Below are positions 49,501 to 61,500 of a stretch of 64,000 nucleotides of DNA, in pieces (position 1 is the stretch's first letter; each line of letters begins with the position of its first letter). The translations under genes and the position numbers were made by a program. The DNA is from Acanthopleura granulata (taxonomy: Eukaryota; Mollusca; Polyplacophora; Chitonida; Chitonidae). The stretch is taken from assembly GCA_016165875.1 (NCBI GenBank), contig JABBOT010000007.1, positions 19,026,447 through 19,090,446 of the forward strand. Reading direction: 5' to 3'. The notes beneath the pieces are model-generated. The model had not been told where the DNA came from. It did no database searches and saw only the letters and a program-made list of their open reading frames with translations.

Positions 49501-52500
49501 CTGGATAAAATAAGTGTAATGTTTTTTGGAACTCACTTTATCATCACTTCATACATATTGGTGAAATAAACTGTATATTTTGTTTAGCACAAACTTCGTG
49601 ATGATTGTTGCTTTCTTCTGCTATTCTTCAGAAAAGAAGCCAACACTGCCAAGGAAGAAAACCTCAAACTGAAGTATGTTGAATTGCATTGTATTCTTTA
49701 CAAAACTTGAGTACATGTATGCAGAATGACATTTTATTCCAATTTCTATACATTTATATGTTAATACATGTAAACTACACAGGGGCAAAACTAAGGCCGC
49801 ATTTCTATCTTTCCATGAGTGACAATACTTGAAACTGTATGCTTGAATCCAGTACCCTCTAATTAGACAGGAGGGTTGTCATTGGGGAAGATTGATGAGT
49901 TCCTCCACCTGTGACACCTACCTTAAATACAACATCAAACAACAGCTAGTCAGTTGGTCATCGAATCTGAAATGATGCTGCTTTCAGGTGGCACGCATTT
50001 GTGTTCTGACCAAAATGTAATGGTGAAATTAATGTTAAGCCAAGATGCTGTAATGGCCTTTCTAATGTTTCTGTTGCGTAATGAGTGGTTTGTTTTCGGT
50101 GACCAGTCAGGAGATAAACCGCCTAAAGGAGGAAGTGAAGGCCAAGTCCAGTGATATTGACGAGAGGATGGTCACCATTAACCAGGTGTGGCTCTTGATG
50201 TTACCTGAAATTAACATAGTCTCATCTGTAACTTAGACACCTGGGCCCACTTAGACGAAGCCCCCTCAAGGTTACGAGCACATAGCTACCGTGCCTATAG
50301 TGCTGGTTTCTGTGGTACATGTAGTTACGGGCTTGTAACATTAAGAGGGTTTTGTGCAAATGGGCCCTGCTTTGCAACACTGATAGACCCTAAAAAGTCT
50401 CCTGCACCGGAAACACAGGTTACAGAAGGTTTGAGCTGTACTCCATGTCTGTGTATCTATTATTATGGTTAAATAACAACAGGAACATGTAAGGGTCAAG
50501 GAATCTAGGCATCATGACAGACATTCATAAACCAGCCATGAACCATAATGAAAGTTCTGTGTTAGTAATTGGATGACAAATTTCTTGAACAATGTTCAAC
50601 ACAAACCACAAGAGAACTAGAAAAGTGTGAAAGAGATCAATATGACGATGGATTCCATCAAAGAGAAGTAGCCAACAGTTTTCAGTTATGAAGAAAATGT
50701 CTGTATGATGGACACTCATGTTTTGTGAAAGTTTTTTAGATCTTTATTTATATTTTTAAAATTTACTTATGGAAACATTAGGGTCATGATTTGATTAGAT
50801 ATCGTAACATGGGGGGAAAAATGTCCAGACAGGGCTGTAATTCACCTGTTGTGTTTGATTGTAGTTGAAGAGAATTGGCAGAAAGTATAAAGAGCAGGTT
50901 GAGGTGATAAGCAAGGAGAAGGACGACAAGTTAGCTGAGCTCAACCTGCTCAAGGAACAACAACAACAGGCCAGCTCCACATCTTTGGAAGAGGCGACGG
51001 CCGCGGTGACGGAGAGGCTGAAGGCCGCCGAGAAGGAGAGGGATGAGATCACAGCCAAACTGGAGGAGAAGGAAGCCGAACTAAAGACGGCAAAGGATGC
51101 CACAGAAAAATTACAATCGGTACAATAATACAGTAACGAGATTTATGGGGATGACAGGGTGTTATTACGGGCAATAGGCATTTCTGTAAGCCACTGTCAT
51201 TTGATTGTTTGGTTGGTATGTTGGCCTAACTCTAAAGATATCTTTCACGTAATGACAGTCTGTGCACTGCTTTTTAGGAAATCTTTTGCAAATTTATGCT
51301 TACGGCTTAATCTAATTTAAAATTAGTTATTAGTTGTTGGACTGGTCAGATTCATGCATACATGATTCGTTTGGTTTCCAACCACTTGGATACCCAACTG
51401 TTTGGGTACATGTAAGAGCACTGTGACTGTATGTCCTAAACCCAGTAATAAAGGCAGTGTTATATTTCTGTTTTATTTCTGGGTAACACAGATATACTGA
51501 AACTTTTTTTCTTTTTTTTTCATGAACAGGAAATCAGACAAACAGTTGAAGAATCCAAAAAGCAGAAGGAGAGTGTGGCTGATATGGAGAAGAAGTACAG
51601 CCAGGTCAGAAACTTGCTCCAGTCGGCCAAGAATCGTATCACATTCCTCAACGGTGAAGTGGAGAAAGCCACCAATGAGACCCGAGCCACGAAAGACAGT
51701 CTGAATGGACTCCAGAGTGAAAAAGGTACAGTTGTGGTTGAAAAAGAAAAAAGTGTGGTTTCATTTGGATTGGTCTAGATGATACATGATGTGTAGCACT
51801 GGATTTGTTGTACAGAGTTTGTTGTACAGAGTGTGGTACAGAGTGTATGGTACAGAGTGTGTGGTACAGAGTGTGTGGTGTGTGGTACAGAGTGTGTGAT
51901 ACAGGATTTTGTGATATCATGTTGGTGTGGAAACATTCCAAGCTCATTGTGTGGTCTAGAATTTTCCACAGAAATATATTTTTTGTATGTGCTAAGCTTA
52001 TTTTACAAATGTTGGATGTGAATAATTTTTTTTTCACCTACCCTGTTAATGTCTGTGCCTTTTAGCGTAAATCATCTCCAATGCAGAGGAGCTGTTGAAA
52101 AGGACAGGAGTAGTAGTGGACGCTTTCAACCTGTGCACAACACATGTACCTTGATAACCAAGAATGCCATATTTTGCACAGTATTATGCAATTTGAACAT
52201 TTTTCTGCCTTGCTTGTATGTGATTCTCACATGTGCTTAATTTCAGTGTAATCCACCCACCCTATGTCACTGTTGACTACTTACCCCCTTCCACTCAAAA
52301 GCCAGAAACAACCTAGTTAAAGAACATATTCAACATGCCCAAGCACTGGGGGACCAAGGTCCTCTAGATCATGGTTTTGTAACATTTGATTGGCTGATTA
52401 TGATGTTGTCAGCTAAGATCCTGCCTCAGTACCATCCTTGTCTCCCACTAATGCGATACCTGCGATTTCAAGCCTGGCTTACTCTAGCTTCCTCTCAAGT

Positions 52501-55500
52501 CGTACATGGGAAGATCTGCCAAAAACCTGCTGATGGTCGTGGGTTTTCCTCAGGCTCCGCTCAGTTTTCTCCCACCATAATGCAGGCCGCATTTGTGTAA
52601 GCGAAATATTCTTGAGAACGGCTTGAAAACACCAATCAGATTAATCAGTACCATCCTGCAAGTGGGAAAGAAAACTGTTGGGTTCCCCAGTTAATGGAAA
52701 TAGACAATTTACCTATCAGTTTATTTTGATACCAATTTGTTTTTTCTAAGTTCACCTTGTCACATTGACCTAGTCAAACAAGAAAGTCAATCTTCATTCA
52801 ATTTTTTAAATGAGCAGAGGTAGAAAACATATAATTTTTACTGGACATTTTCAGAGGAGTTAGAGCGTCGGGTCAGCACGCTGCAATCTGAGATAGACAA
52901 TAAGGTGAGCCAGTTGGAGCAACTGCAGAGTTCACGTGCATCAGGGGCCACAACTCTGGATGAACCCCAGTCTGCCGAGAAATTACGGAGAGATAACACA
53001 GAGCTTCAGGCTCGGGTAAGTAAGGCTTCATTTTGTTGGGAAGAGAAGTACCAAAATCATGCTTTATCTTAAGATATGAATTCAACTCTCTAAAGAGACA
53101 TACTAACTAAATTGTAAGGATGAATGAAAAATTCCGGAAAGTGGTGTTATTAAAGTAATACCCAGATATATACACTAAATTGAAAGGTTTGTTTATGAGA
53201 TGAAATAGAAGATAATATCACATTTATTTTTATTGGGCTCCAGTGGCAGCAGCACTATGACGGCATGGACTCACCCTGCCACAAGTAAAACCCAAGCATG
53301 CATACATACATACATACATTTAGTGGTATAACCAGTAACACCTTAAGGGTTGTTTCCCCTTAAAGCTTGAATGTGGTGTATTTCTTCCTTAGGACAGGTC
53401 TCAACAAGACATAAGTTTGACCTACAAAGTCGCTGAAGTCAGATCTGGCGGCCTGTGTAATGACTTGTCTGTTGTCAGCCAATGCACTGTTTTTTTTCCA
53501 AATCCGATTCTTGATTACAGAATTTGGGAAGTAATGTTCACTTTTCACAAATTTTTGTCAGTTTAAATAATGATTCAAAATTGGAACTAAGATTAGACAG
53601 ACCTAAGGGGGATTATTGCATGGGCAGGAGTAGGTGTCCCTTCAGATGTGGTATGCAACAAATCGATAGAAAGAGCAGCAACAAAAATGTGGATGGTACA
53701 ATTACTCCGACATCGTGAAAGCCTGTTTATTACATGACTCTGTTTACTTACCAGGTGCACCAGTTACAGAAGCTAATAGAGAGTCAGCAGAAACAACCAG
53801 CCAAGAAATCCCCCATCCTCAGACCCCAGGCTAAAACCACCCCAGAGAGAATGTGAGTGGAGTGGTGGAGTGACTCCCTGCTGGTAGAAGTAGAAGCTGA
53901 GAATTTATGTGGTGTCCAGAGTTTGTGTGGTGTCCAGAGGTTGTGTGGTGTCCAGAGTTTGTGTGGTGTCCAGAGGTTATGTGGTGTCCAGAGTTTGTGT
54001 GGTGTCCAGAGTTTGTATGACACAGATTTTGTGTCATGTTGAGAATTTATGTTTAATTGAATGCTTCAGCAGTTGCTTTACTCTTTCAACACTTTTAGAG
54101 ACACTGTTAACATCAAGCACTGATTTTGGGTAATCTGTCACTTCTGATCACAAAAGGTGTACCCAGAAGTTCAACTCTCATTCAAGTCATTTTAGATATA
54201 ATTTGAAGTTCAGATTTATGTTCATGTGAATGGCTTCAACTTTCCCTGAAACGACTCATATTAGGTGATATTATGATCTTGACTAGCATTTAATTATATT
54301 AAATCACTAAGTAATAAAAATTAACAGGGTTTGGGGACCACTTTTTGTAACCTTACAATTTCCAAGTGTTATGTTGGAAATCTGGGCTAAGTGGCTACTG
54401 CACCGTACCAGTCATACAGCCTGTTGTTTACCAGGTAACAGTGTGGAGGCAGTTTTCTGTAAATTCACCGGTATCACTAATGTGCCTCCCCTACGTCCAT
54501 TCACAGTATGACCACACCAGAGTCGCCACGGACGGCCAATATCCGACCAATGGCCTCGCCCAACGTGGGTATCCGCCCTGCCACCCCCATACAGCCTGTC
54601 CCCAGCAACCAAGCCGCTGCGAAGGCCACAGCTAGCATCCGCCCCATGGCCATCAGCCCGGCAACAGGATCACACAGTGGAACGACCCCCACAGCAACAG
54701 TGATGCCCACAACGATTACTGCTCTGGAGAGTCATGATGGTGAGATCCTCAATACTGCAGTGCTCTCAGCGTCTTAGAGTTTCTCTTTATGTAAATTAGA
54801 ATTTGTGTGTTTTGGGACATATAATTTACGGATTTTTCAAGAGATTACATGTATAAGGTTACTGGCCTGGATGGCATATCAATTCATATGCAACCTGTAT
54901 ACTGACAAAGTTAAATATAGTCTTGTTAAATATTGGCAATGACCCAGGAGCCTCTCACTAATCTGGTCCAGCTCATGCTGTCCTCCTCCTTGACGGTATG
55001 TTGGAAGGTCTGCCAGCTGCCTGCAAACGGTTGTGGGTTTCCCCTGGGCTTTTCCTGTTTCCTCCAACTGTAATGCTGGATAAAGACCAATCAAAGAAAT
55101 AAATATTAAATATTGCCTACATGTTTCACGTTTTTATCTCTGCAGTGCTGATTTCAATCATGCCTAAACTTCAAAGGTAACATTGACCTAGATCAGTGCT
55201 GAGCAGACTTAGTGTGTTTAGGCAAGTTTAGGCAGGCTTGTGGCCTTTTGGGAGGTGGTGGAGCCCATGAAGTTTGCACCCCTAGAATTACACCTTTTAA
55301 GAATGCATCAGTGTCAAAATCTCTGAGTTTTGAGGACAAGTTCAAAATGATAAGAATCTGAGTTGCTTCCCTTGATTGTAAAACAATTACAGTGTATCAA
55401 AACCGTTGTTATAAGGCTGTGTGGTGTTGCAGTATAAAATGCTTTTGACTTCAAACATGTATCAACATCACATAAAGCATGTTATCCTGTGACATCAAGA

Positions 55501-58500
55501 CAGATTTCTCGGAAACTGCGCAAGATGATGATTTTGAGGACTCGTTGAAAAATAATGATGCTCATTGAAAACCCTTTTGAACCATAGCGTTAACTCCTGT
55601 TCTTCAGGGTGTCATGTCATATTTTAATACTCCCATCTTGTGGAACGGAAGGAACACTTTTAGGTAGTAGACGTGCTGTCAAAGTTAGTTTGAATAAATG
55701 CTCAGTAATAAGTGCAGGTGTAATGAATGAATTTGTTTTCTCCCATCAGATGTGTCAACATCCATACCTACAGCAACTGGCACAGTACAAGGCAGACCTG
55801 CTCAGAGAGTCGCTCCTCAAGGTGGGGCTTTCTGTGTATAATTGCGCATTACAGGAGTAAATGTTGTTGGTTTTCCAAATAGCACAGGTTTTGGTACCAG
55901 TATTAAATGGTGTCATGGGTTAATTAACAAAAACTTACCAATGCTCTGGAAGACTTATTAACTACAGTGCAATTTTCAGTCCATTGTAGTTGTGTAAATT
56001 CCACTGTCCAACTTTCCTGAATTTTTTTAAGTTAAATCGGCATTGTGATTTGTTAAATTAGGGCAGAAGTCAAATGAACAAGATTTATCTGTGAAACATC
56101 ACTTCTTAAACAAATTACCATAATACGGCCTATTTCACATCAAAAGGTATAGCCATATATGGGGATGACAAGAGTTAACTATCTATATAAAGGATTGAAA
56201 TGTTGCCTGAGCAATGAGAAATCAGCATTATTTTCCAGGGCTATGCTTCATTTAGTTTGAGAGTCCTTACTTGTAGAATTGCCGTGTGTTGTGGTTTCAG
56301 AGCCTCAGCCTGGCCCCTCCCCATCTCCTGAACCTCAGGATTTATCCACCCCAGCACCTCTTGAACCTCAACCTTCTTCATCCAGAGTTACGGTCCCTGC
56401 TGAACCCCAGCCATCTACATCTAGAGTTATTGCCCCTGCTGAACCCCAACCCACCACTACCTTTGTACAGACCAGTAAGAGACCCAGGGAAGCAGAGAGG
56501 TGAGCTGTATTTGTGGTTCTGAGAGAAAAGATTGCTCCTTCGTGCTTAGGACAGGCTGTGGTCATCTTTGGGCTGCAGTGAGCTTTGAGAAGTGGCCAAG
56601 AGTGGCAAAATGATGGTATGAAAAAGATTTTAAAAAAAAAATGATCTATGGTGTGGCTTCTTTTATCTTAATGATTTCAGTGGGCATTATCTTGTCAAAA
56701 AAAATAGACCCAATCATCAGGAAACCTATGTAAATACAGTATGCAGTGTTGAATCACATCCTGTGTATAGGTGTAATAAGATGATTTACCTGAAGATAGC
56801 CTCCTTGACAGAGGGGGTTACTGCACTAGTGTCATGTAATTATCCAGGAGCCTCTCACCATTGCAAGTGCTGTGTGTTCAAACACATGCTGGATTCCTCT
56901 TGAGTTGTACATGGAAAGCTCCACCAGCAACCTGTAATTGGTTGTGAGTTTCCCCTGGGGCTGTCGTGTAAGTGAAATATTTCCTAGTACGGCGTAAAAT
57001 GCCAGTGAGATTAAAAAAACAAATAATATGCCGTTGATGTTCATGCAGGAAAGACAAACAAAACTTGGAGAAGGAAACCAAACTTTCCTACTGACCTTAG
57101 CTTAGCTCAGACTTTGTAGCCATTTTCTGGCGGTTTGGAATTGGTAGCTATGATTGTAGACTGTGGAACTTTTTTGTAGAAAAGTGTGTGATTTTTCAGC
57201 GTCCAAATCAGATTTCCTAAAGTAGTTTTATTGTAACCTTACCCAGCCAGCAGTTTTAAGTACCAAGAGGATGAATTTAAATCTGGTTTTCTCATGTTGT
57301 AGCCAAGACTTAGACTCTGGACCTGATGGCAAAAAGTCCAGAGTTTCTTTGGTGAGTTATTTTTGCTTGATCATTGCTCCTGGTGAAGATTCTTAATTTC
57401 GCATTACCACCTCTGACAATAGTAATAACTGTGCAACATGTGAAGAATCAGATATTGTTAAGCATTTTTTTTATTTATTTAATGCAAATAATATTGTTGT
57501 CCTGTAATGTAATTGGTTTGATGGTACATATTACGTAATGAGATCGACAGACAGCAGCTTCTTGGAGGATGTTTATTTCCATGCTTAGCGGCTTCTGAGG
57601 TTGGGTATTCTAGGTCAGCTTTGGAGACCTTCAGCAACATGACCTGTGAGGCCTGAAGTTCAAATCCAGCTGATGGCTGCGTTTCTCATTTTCATCTTAT
57701 AGGTCATTTTCCCTACATACATACATGCACACCGCTTTGGTGGAAGACAAATAGTCTTTAGTGGATGTTAGACTTTGCTAATGGCCACACGAGCATTCTC
57801 AACTAGGTTTTGTCCCCAAGGCTCCACTAAGAGTGAGAACAGGGGAATCTACAGGCCTGTGTAGTACTATGACAAAGTTGTGTTGAAGTCCTGTTTAGCG
57901 CATAGTAGATGGGATGTGAGTGCAGGTCTTTTATCTCCTGTGTTTGTGCTGGCTTCAGGAGACCGGGGCCGTCCCCACCATCACAGTGACAGATGTGGAC
58001 AGCAGAACCACCACAGCTGTCAGCTCAGACTCCACGAGCAGCGCTGCAGAGGAAGGCGGTCTGGTAGACATGACGGAAAGTGTGGCCGAGGGTCAGGAAC
58101 AAGTGACGGGCGACGAACAGAATCCTACTTTGGACGGGGAGGAAGAGATGGCCGCCGAGACGGGCGAGGGGGAGGTTGAGCAGAACTTCCCTGCAGATGT
58201 AAGTGACAAATCTGAGTGCTGTAAAGATGACGTTAATCAAAGCTCCACCTCAGCTGCTATTTTGCTGGTGAGCCAGAGGACAGAGGGGTGTGGTTGTTAT
58301 CCCTTCTGTGTACCCACATTCCTCGATCATTGAAAGAACTTTTATTGTAATATATTCACCTTTTTAGTTGATTTTAGATACAAATATATGTTGATTATCA
58401 TTTATCATCCTGTCTTATACACAGAACAATGCCCTCAGAATAGGCTTGAATTATCGTCTTGCAAACATGTGAAAAAAGGTTGAAAGAGTTGCAGAAATAA

Positions 58501-61500
58501 AGCCCATGCTGTTTTCTGGTCAGACTTTAGCCTTGGAGAGTGAAGAAGGGGATGATATCACCCCACCACAGAGTGACACAGGCTCAGCCGCACAGGTCCC
58601 GCAAGCCGCGCCCCCTGTCTCAGCCTCTGCCACAACCAAGGAGGAGGAGGAGGTGATACTTGTGGACAGTGATGAGGACGATGAGGTAAGATGGTGGAAG
58701 GAGAAGGAGTTAGGGTGGTTTTATTGATAGATTTAGAGGGAACTGTGTAGTTACCATACAACGCCTTGGCCTTGGTTTAAGATTGTCACTGCTTCCTCTC
58801 CAGCTGTACGAGGAAGGATCTGCCAGCAACCTGCAGATAGTCATTGGTGTCCTGTCACCATAATGCTGGCCACTGCAGTATAAGGGAAATATTCTTAGGT
58901 ACAGTGAAAAACACCCATCAGGTAATGAAATGAATAAAATAGGGCGTTTTTTTTTTGTTTTTTTTGGCGTTTCCTTGACAGGCTTTTAGCATAAGGGAAC
59001 AGGCCAAGATCTGGCTGTTTTTATATTAATATGCGTACTTAAATTGAATGACTGTGGTTTGAGGTTTCAGACGGGGACCCATCTCAATATGAGTGAATTA
59101 GTGTTGACGGCATGTTTAAACTCCTTACAAGAAAGAGCTAGCCAAAACAAAAAGAAAAATATCATTGACAGAACACTGATAGTTATTGAAAAGTATTTGG
59201 GCTATTTTCCTTGTGACTGAAGCATTGGAAGATCATTCATCGCTGAAGCTCCTCCATAAGGCTGTGCCTCTCACTGCATCAGGGAGTCTCACGTGCTGCA
59301 TAAGTTTGTGTCTTTGTGGTTGTTCTCAGGAGGAGGTGGAAGTCGATGAGGAGGTGGACGATGTGGAAGTGGAAGAGGAAATTATAGAGGACGACGATGA
59401 AGAGGAAGAGTTTGAGGTAAAAGAACATCCTCTGCATCCTCAGGTGACACACTTGGGACTGTTCGTTACACCTGTCTGAACACCTGAAAACTCACTTGAT
59501 GGCTAGCTCTACTGAGAATGACTTCCTGATGGAAGCATTGTGTCTGAACAAAGTAAAGGCAGAAACATCTCACATCAGCCAGTATTAGATGATATGTGTA
59601 GTGTAATAGAGATAATAGCGGTGGATGTAATGGAGCTAGCCTTTGTACGTGTGTACGGTCGACCAAGATGCGGATCCTTTTTCACAGCCATACATGTTAC
59701 CTCTGCATTACTGTCACTTTAGGTAGCCTTTGTACGTGTGTACGGTCGACCAAGATGCGGATCCTTTTTCACAGCCATACATGTTACCTCTGCATTACTG
59801 TCACTTTAGGTAGCCTTTGTACGTGTGTACGGTCGACCAAGATGCGGATCCTTTTTCACAGCCATACATGTTACCTCTGCATTACTGTCACTTTAGGTAG
59901 CCTTTGTACATGTGTACGGTCGACCAAGATGTGGATCCTTTTTCACAGCCATACATGTTACCTCTGCATTACTGTCACTTTAGGTAGCCTTTGTACGTGT
60001 GTATGGTCGACCAAGATGGGGATGGTTTTTCACAGCCATACATGTTACCTCTGCATTACTGTCACTTTAGGTAGCCTTTGTATGTGTGTACGGTCGACCA
60101 AGATGTGGATGGTTTTTCACAGCCATACATGTTACCTCTGCATTACTGTCACTTTAGGTAGCCTTTGTACATGTGTACGGTCGACCAAGATGTGGATGGT
60201 TTTTCACAGCCATACATGTTACCTCTGCATTACTGTCACTTTATCACTGGCTGATGAAAATCTTTTCCGAAGCTTTACTTTGCTCTGTTACTTCTGCTAG
60301 ATGTTTTCTCTGATTCCTAACGGTCACGTTTTCTTCTGAGGGTATAAAAACACCAGTTAAGAGGGTAGCATTTATGATGTGTGTGTTATGCCCTGCAGGA
60401 GGAAGGAGAGGAGATGGAGGAAGGTGAGGAAGACGAGGAATATGAGGAAGGTCAGGCGGACATGCAGCAGGAAGGGGAGACAGATGAGGATGATGTCGTC
60501 ATTGTGGGTAAGCAGAGATTAGTCCCAGTGAAACTCATGGTGCGATCCACTGAGTTATGACCATTTTTATAACCGTTTTTGGACTTTTACAGTTTTCCAT
60601 GCATTTTTTCAGAATGTTGCTTGGTGTTGAATTCAAACTTGGTACATTGTCTAACTATGATAAGTTACAAATGCAGTTTTAGTTTCTGGCTTTTTCTTGA
60701 ATTTTTGACCACTTTTGTCTTGTTTTTTGGACTTATTTTCCAAACGGTTAGTTATTCAGATGTGATACAGTGCTCATCTTCAAAGAGCAAACTTACAGGC
60801 CAGTATCGAATATGGCTGTCTTTTCTACTTTGACATGTCTTCATTTATTATTGTGACTGTTCAGACATGTAAGGGACATCTCAGGATCTGAAATTCTTTG
60901 TGGAGTCTGAAGTTTATCTCTGGGGTCTAAAACTCTTTTAGCATCACTTTATACTCCTTGTCTTTCTATAAACTGGCAGTCTGAATGTAATCAGATAGAA
61001 TTCTGTGTAACCTACATGTACATAAAATAACAGTTGAATATGGGTTGTGGGTTCTACAGATTTGGAGGACAGTGGTGACGGTCAAGTGGAGGCTCAGGCT
61101 GGGGAGGGGACTCAAAGCCAGGCACAGCCACAGGGTAGGATACACGCCCAAAATTTTCAAGATTCCCCAGCTCCTGTTGCTCGCAGGACCAGACTGATTA
61201 TAAGTTCTGAAAGATCATTTCGTTTAGTCTTACATGAAGTTACCAGGTTAACAATTGCCAGTTACACTGTTACTCATAGCACTTTTCTCTTATTGAGGTT
61301 TCCAAGACTTTCAGAATTATTTATGCTGATCTAAACAGTTGAGGGAGCTGTCATTTGCTCATTCTGCTCTCAGCGCAGTTTATCGGACCTTAAGCAAAGC
61401 TTTAACCCTCTTTCTGCTGATTCAGCTGCTTGACTTGAAGTCAGAAGCTCCGGCCGCAGGTTTGAAGGTCCCACCAGCAACCTGTGGACGGTCAAGGGCT

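Noticed and set aside
53784..54042. Repeat ORFs on both strands ([13 protein letters not shown] and [10 protein letters not shown])
   Set aside because: Arise from the 18-bp minisatellite in intron 47.
54366..54635. ORF overlapping exon 48 in another frame
   Set aside because: The TPR frame in 54507-54739 carries the conserved ASIRPM and TATVMPTT blocks.
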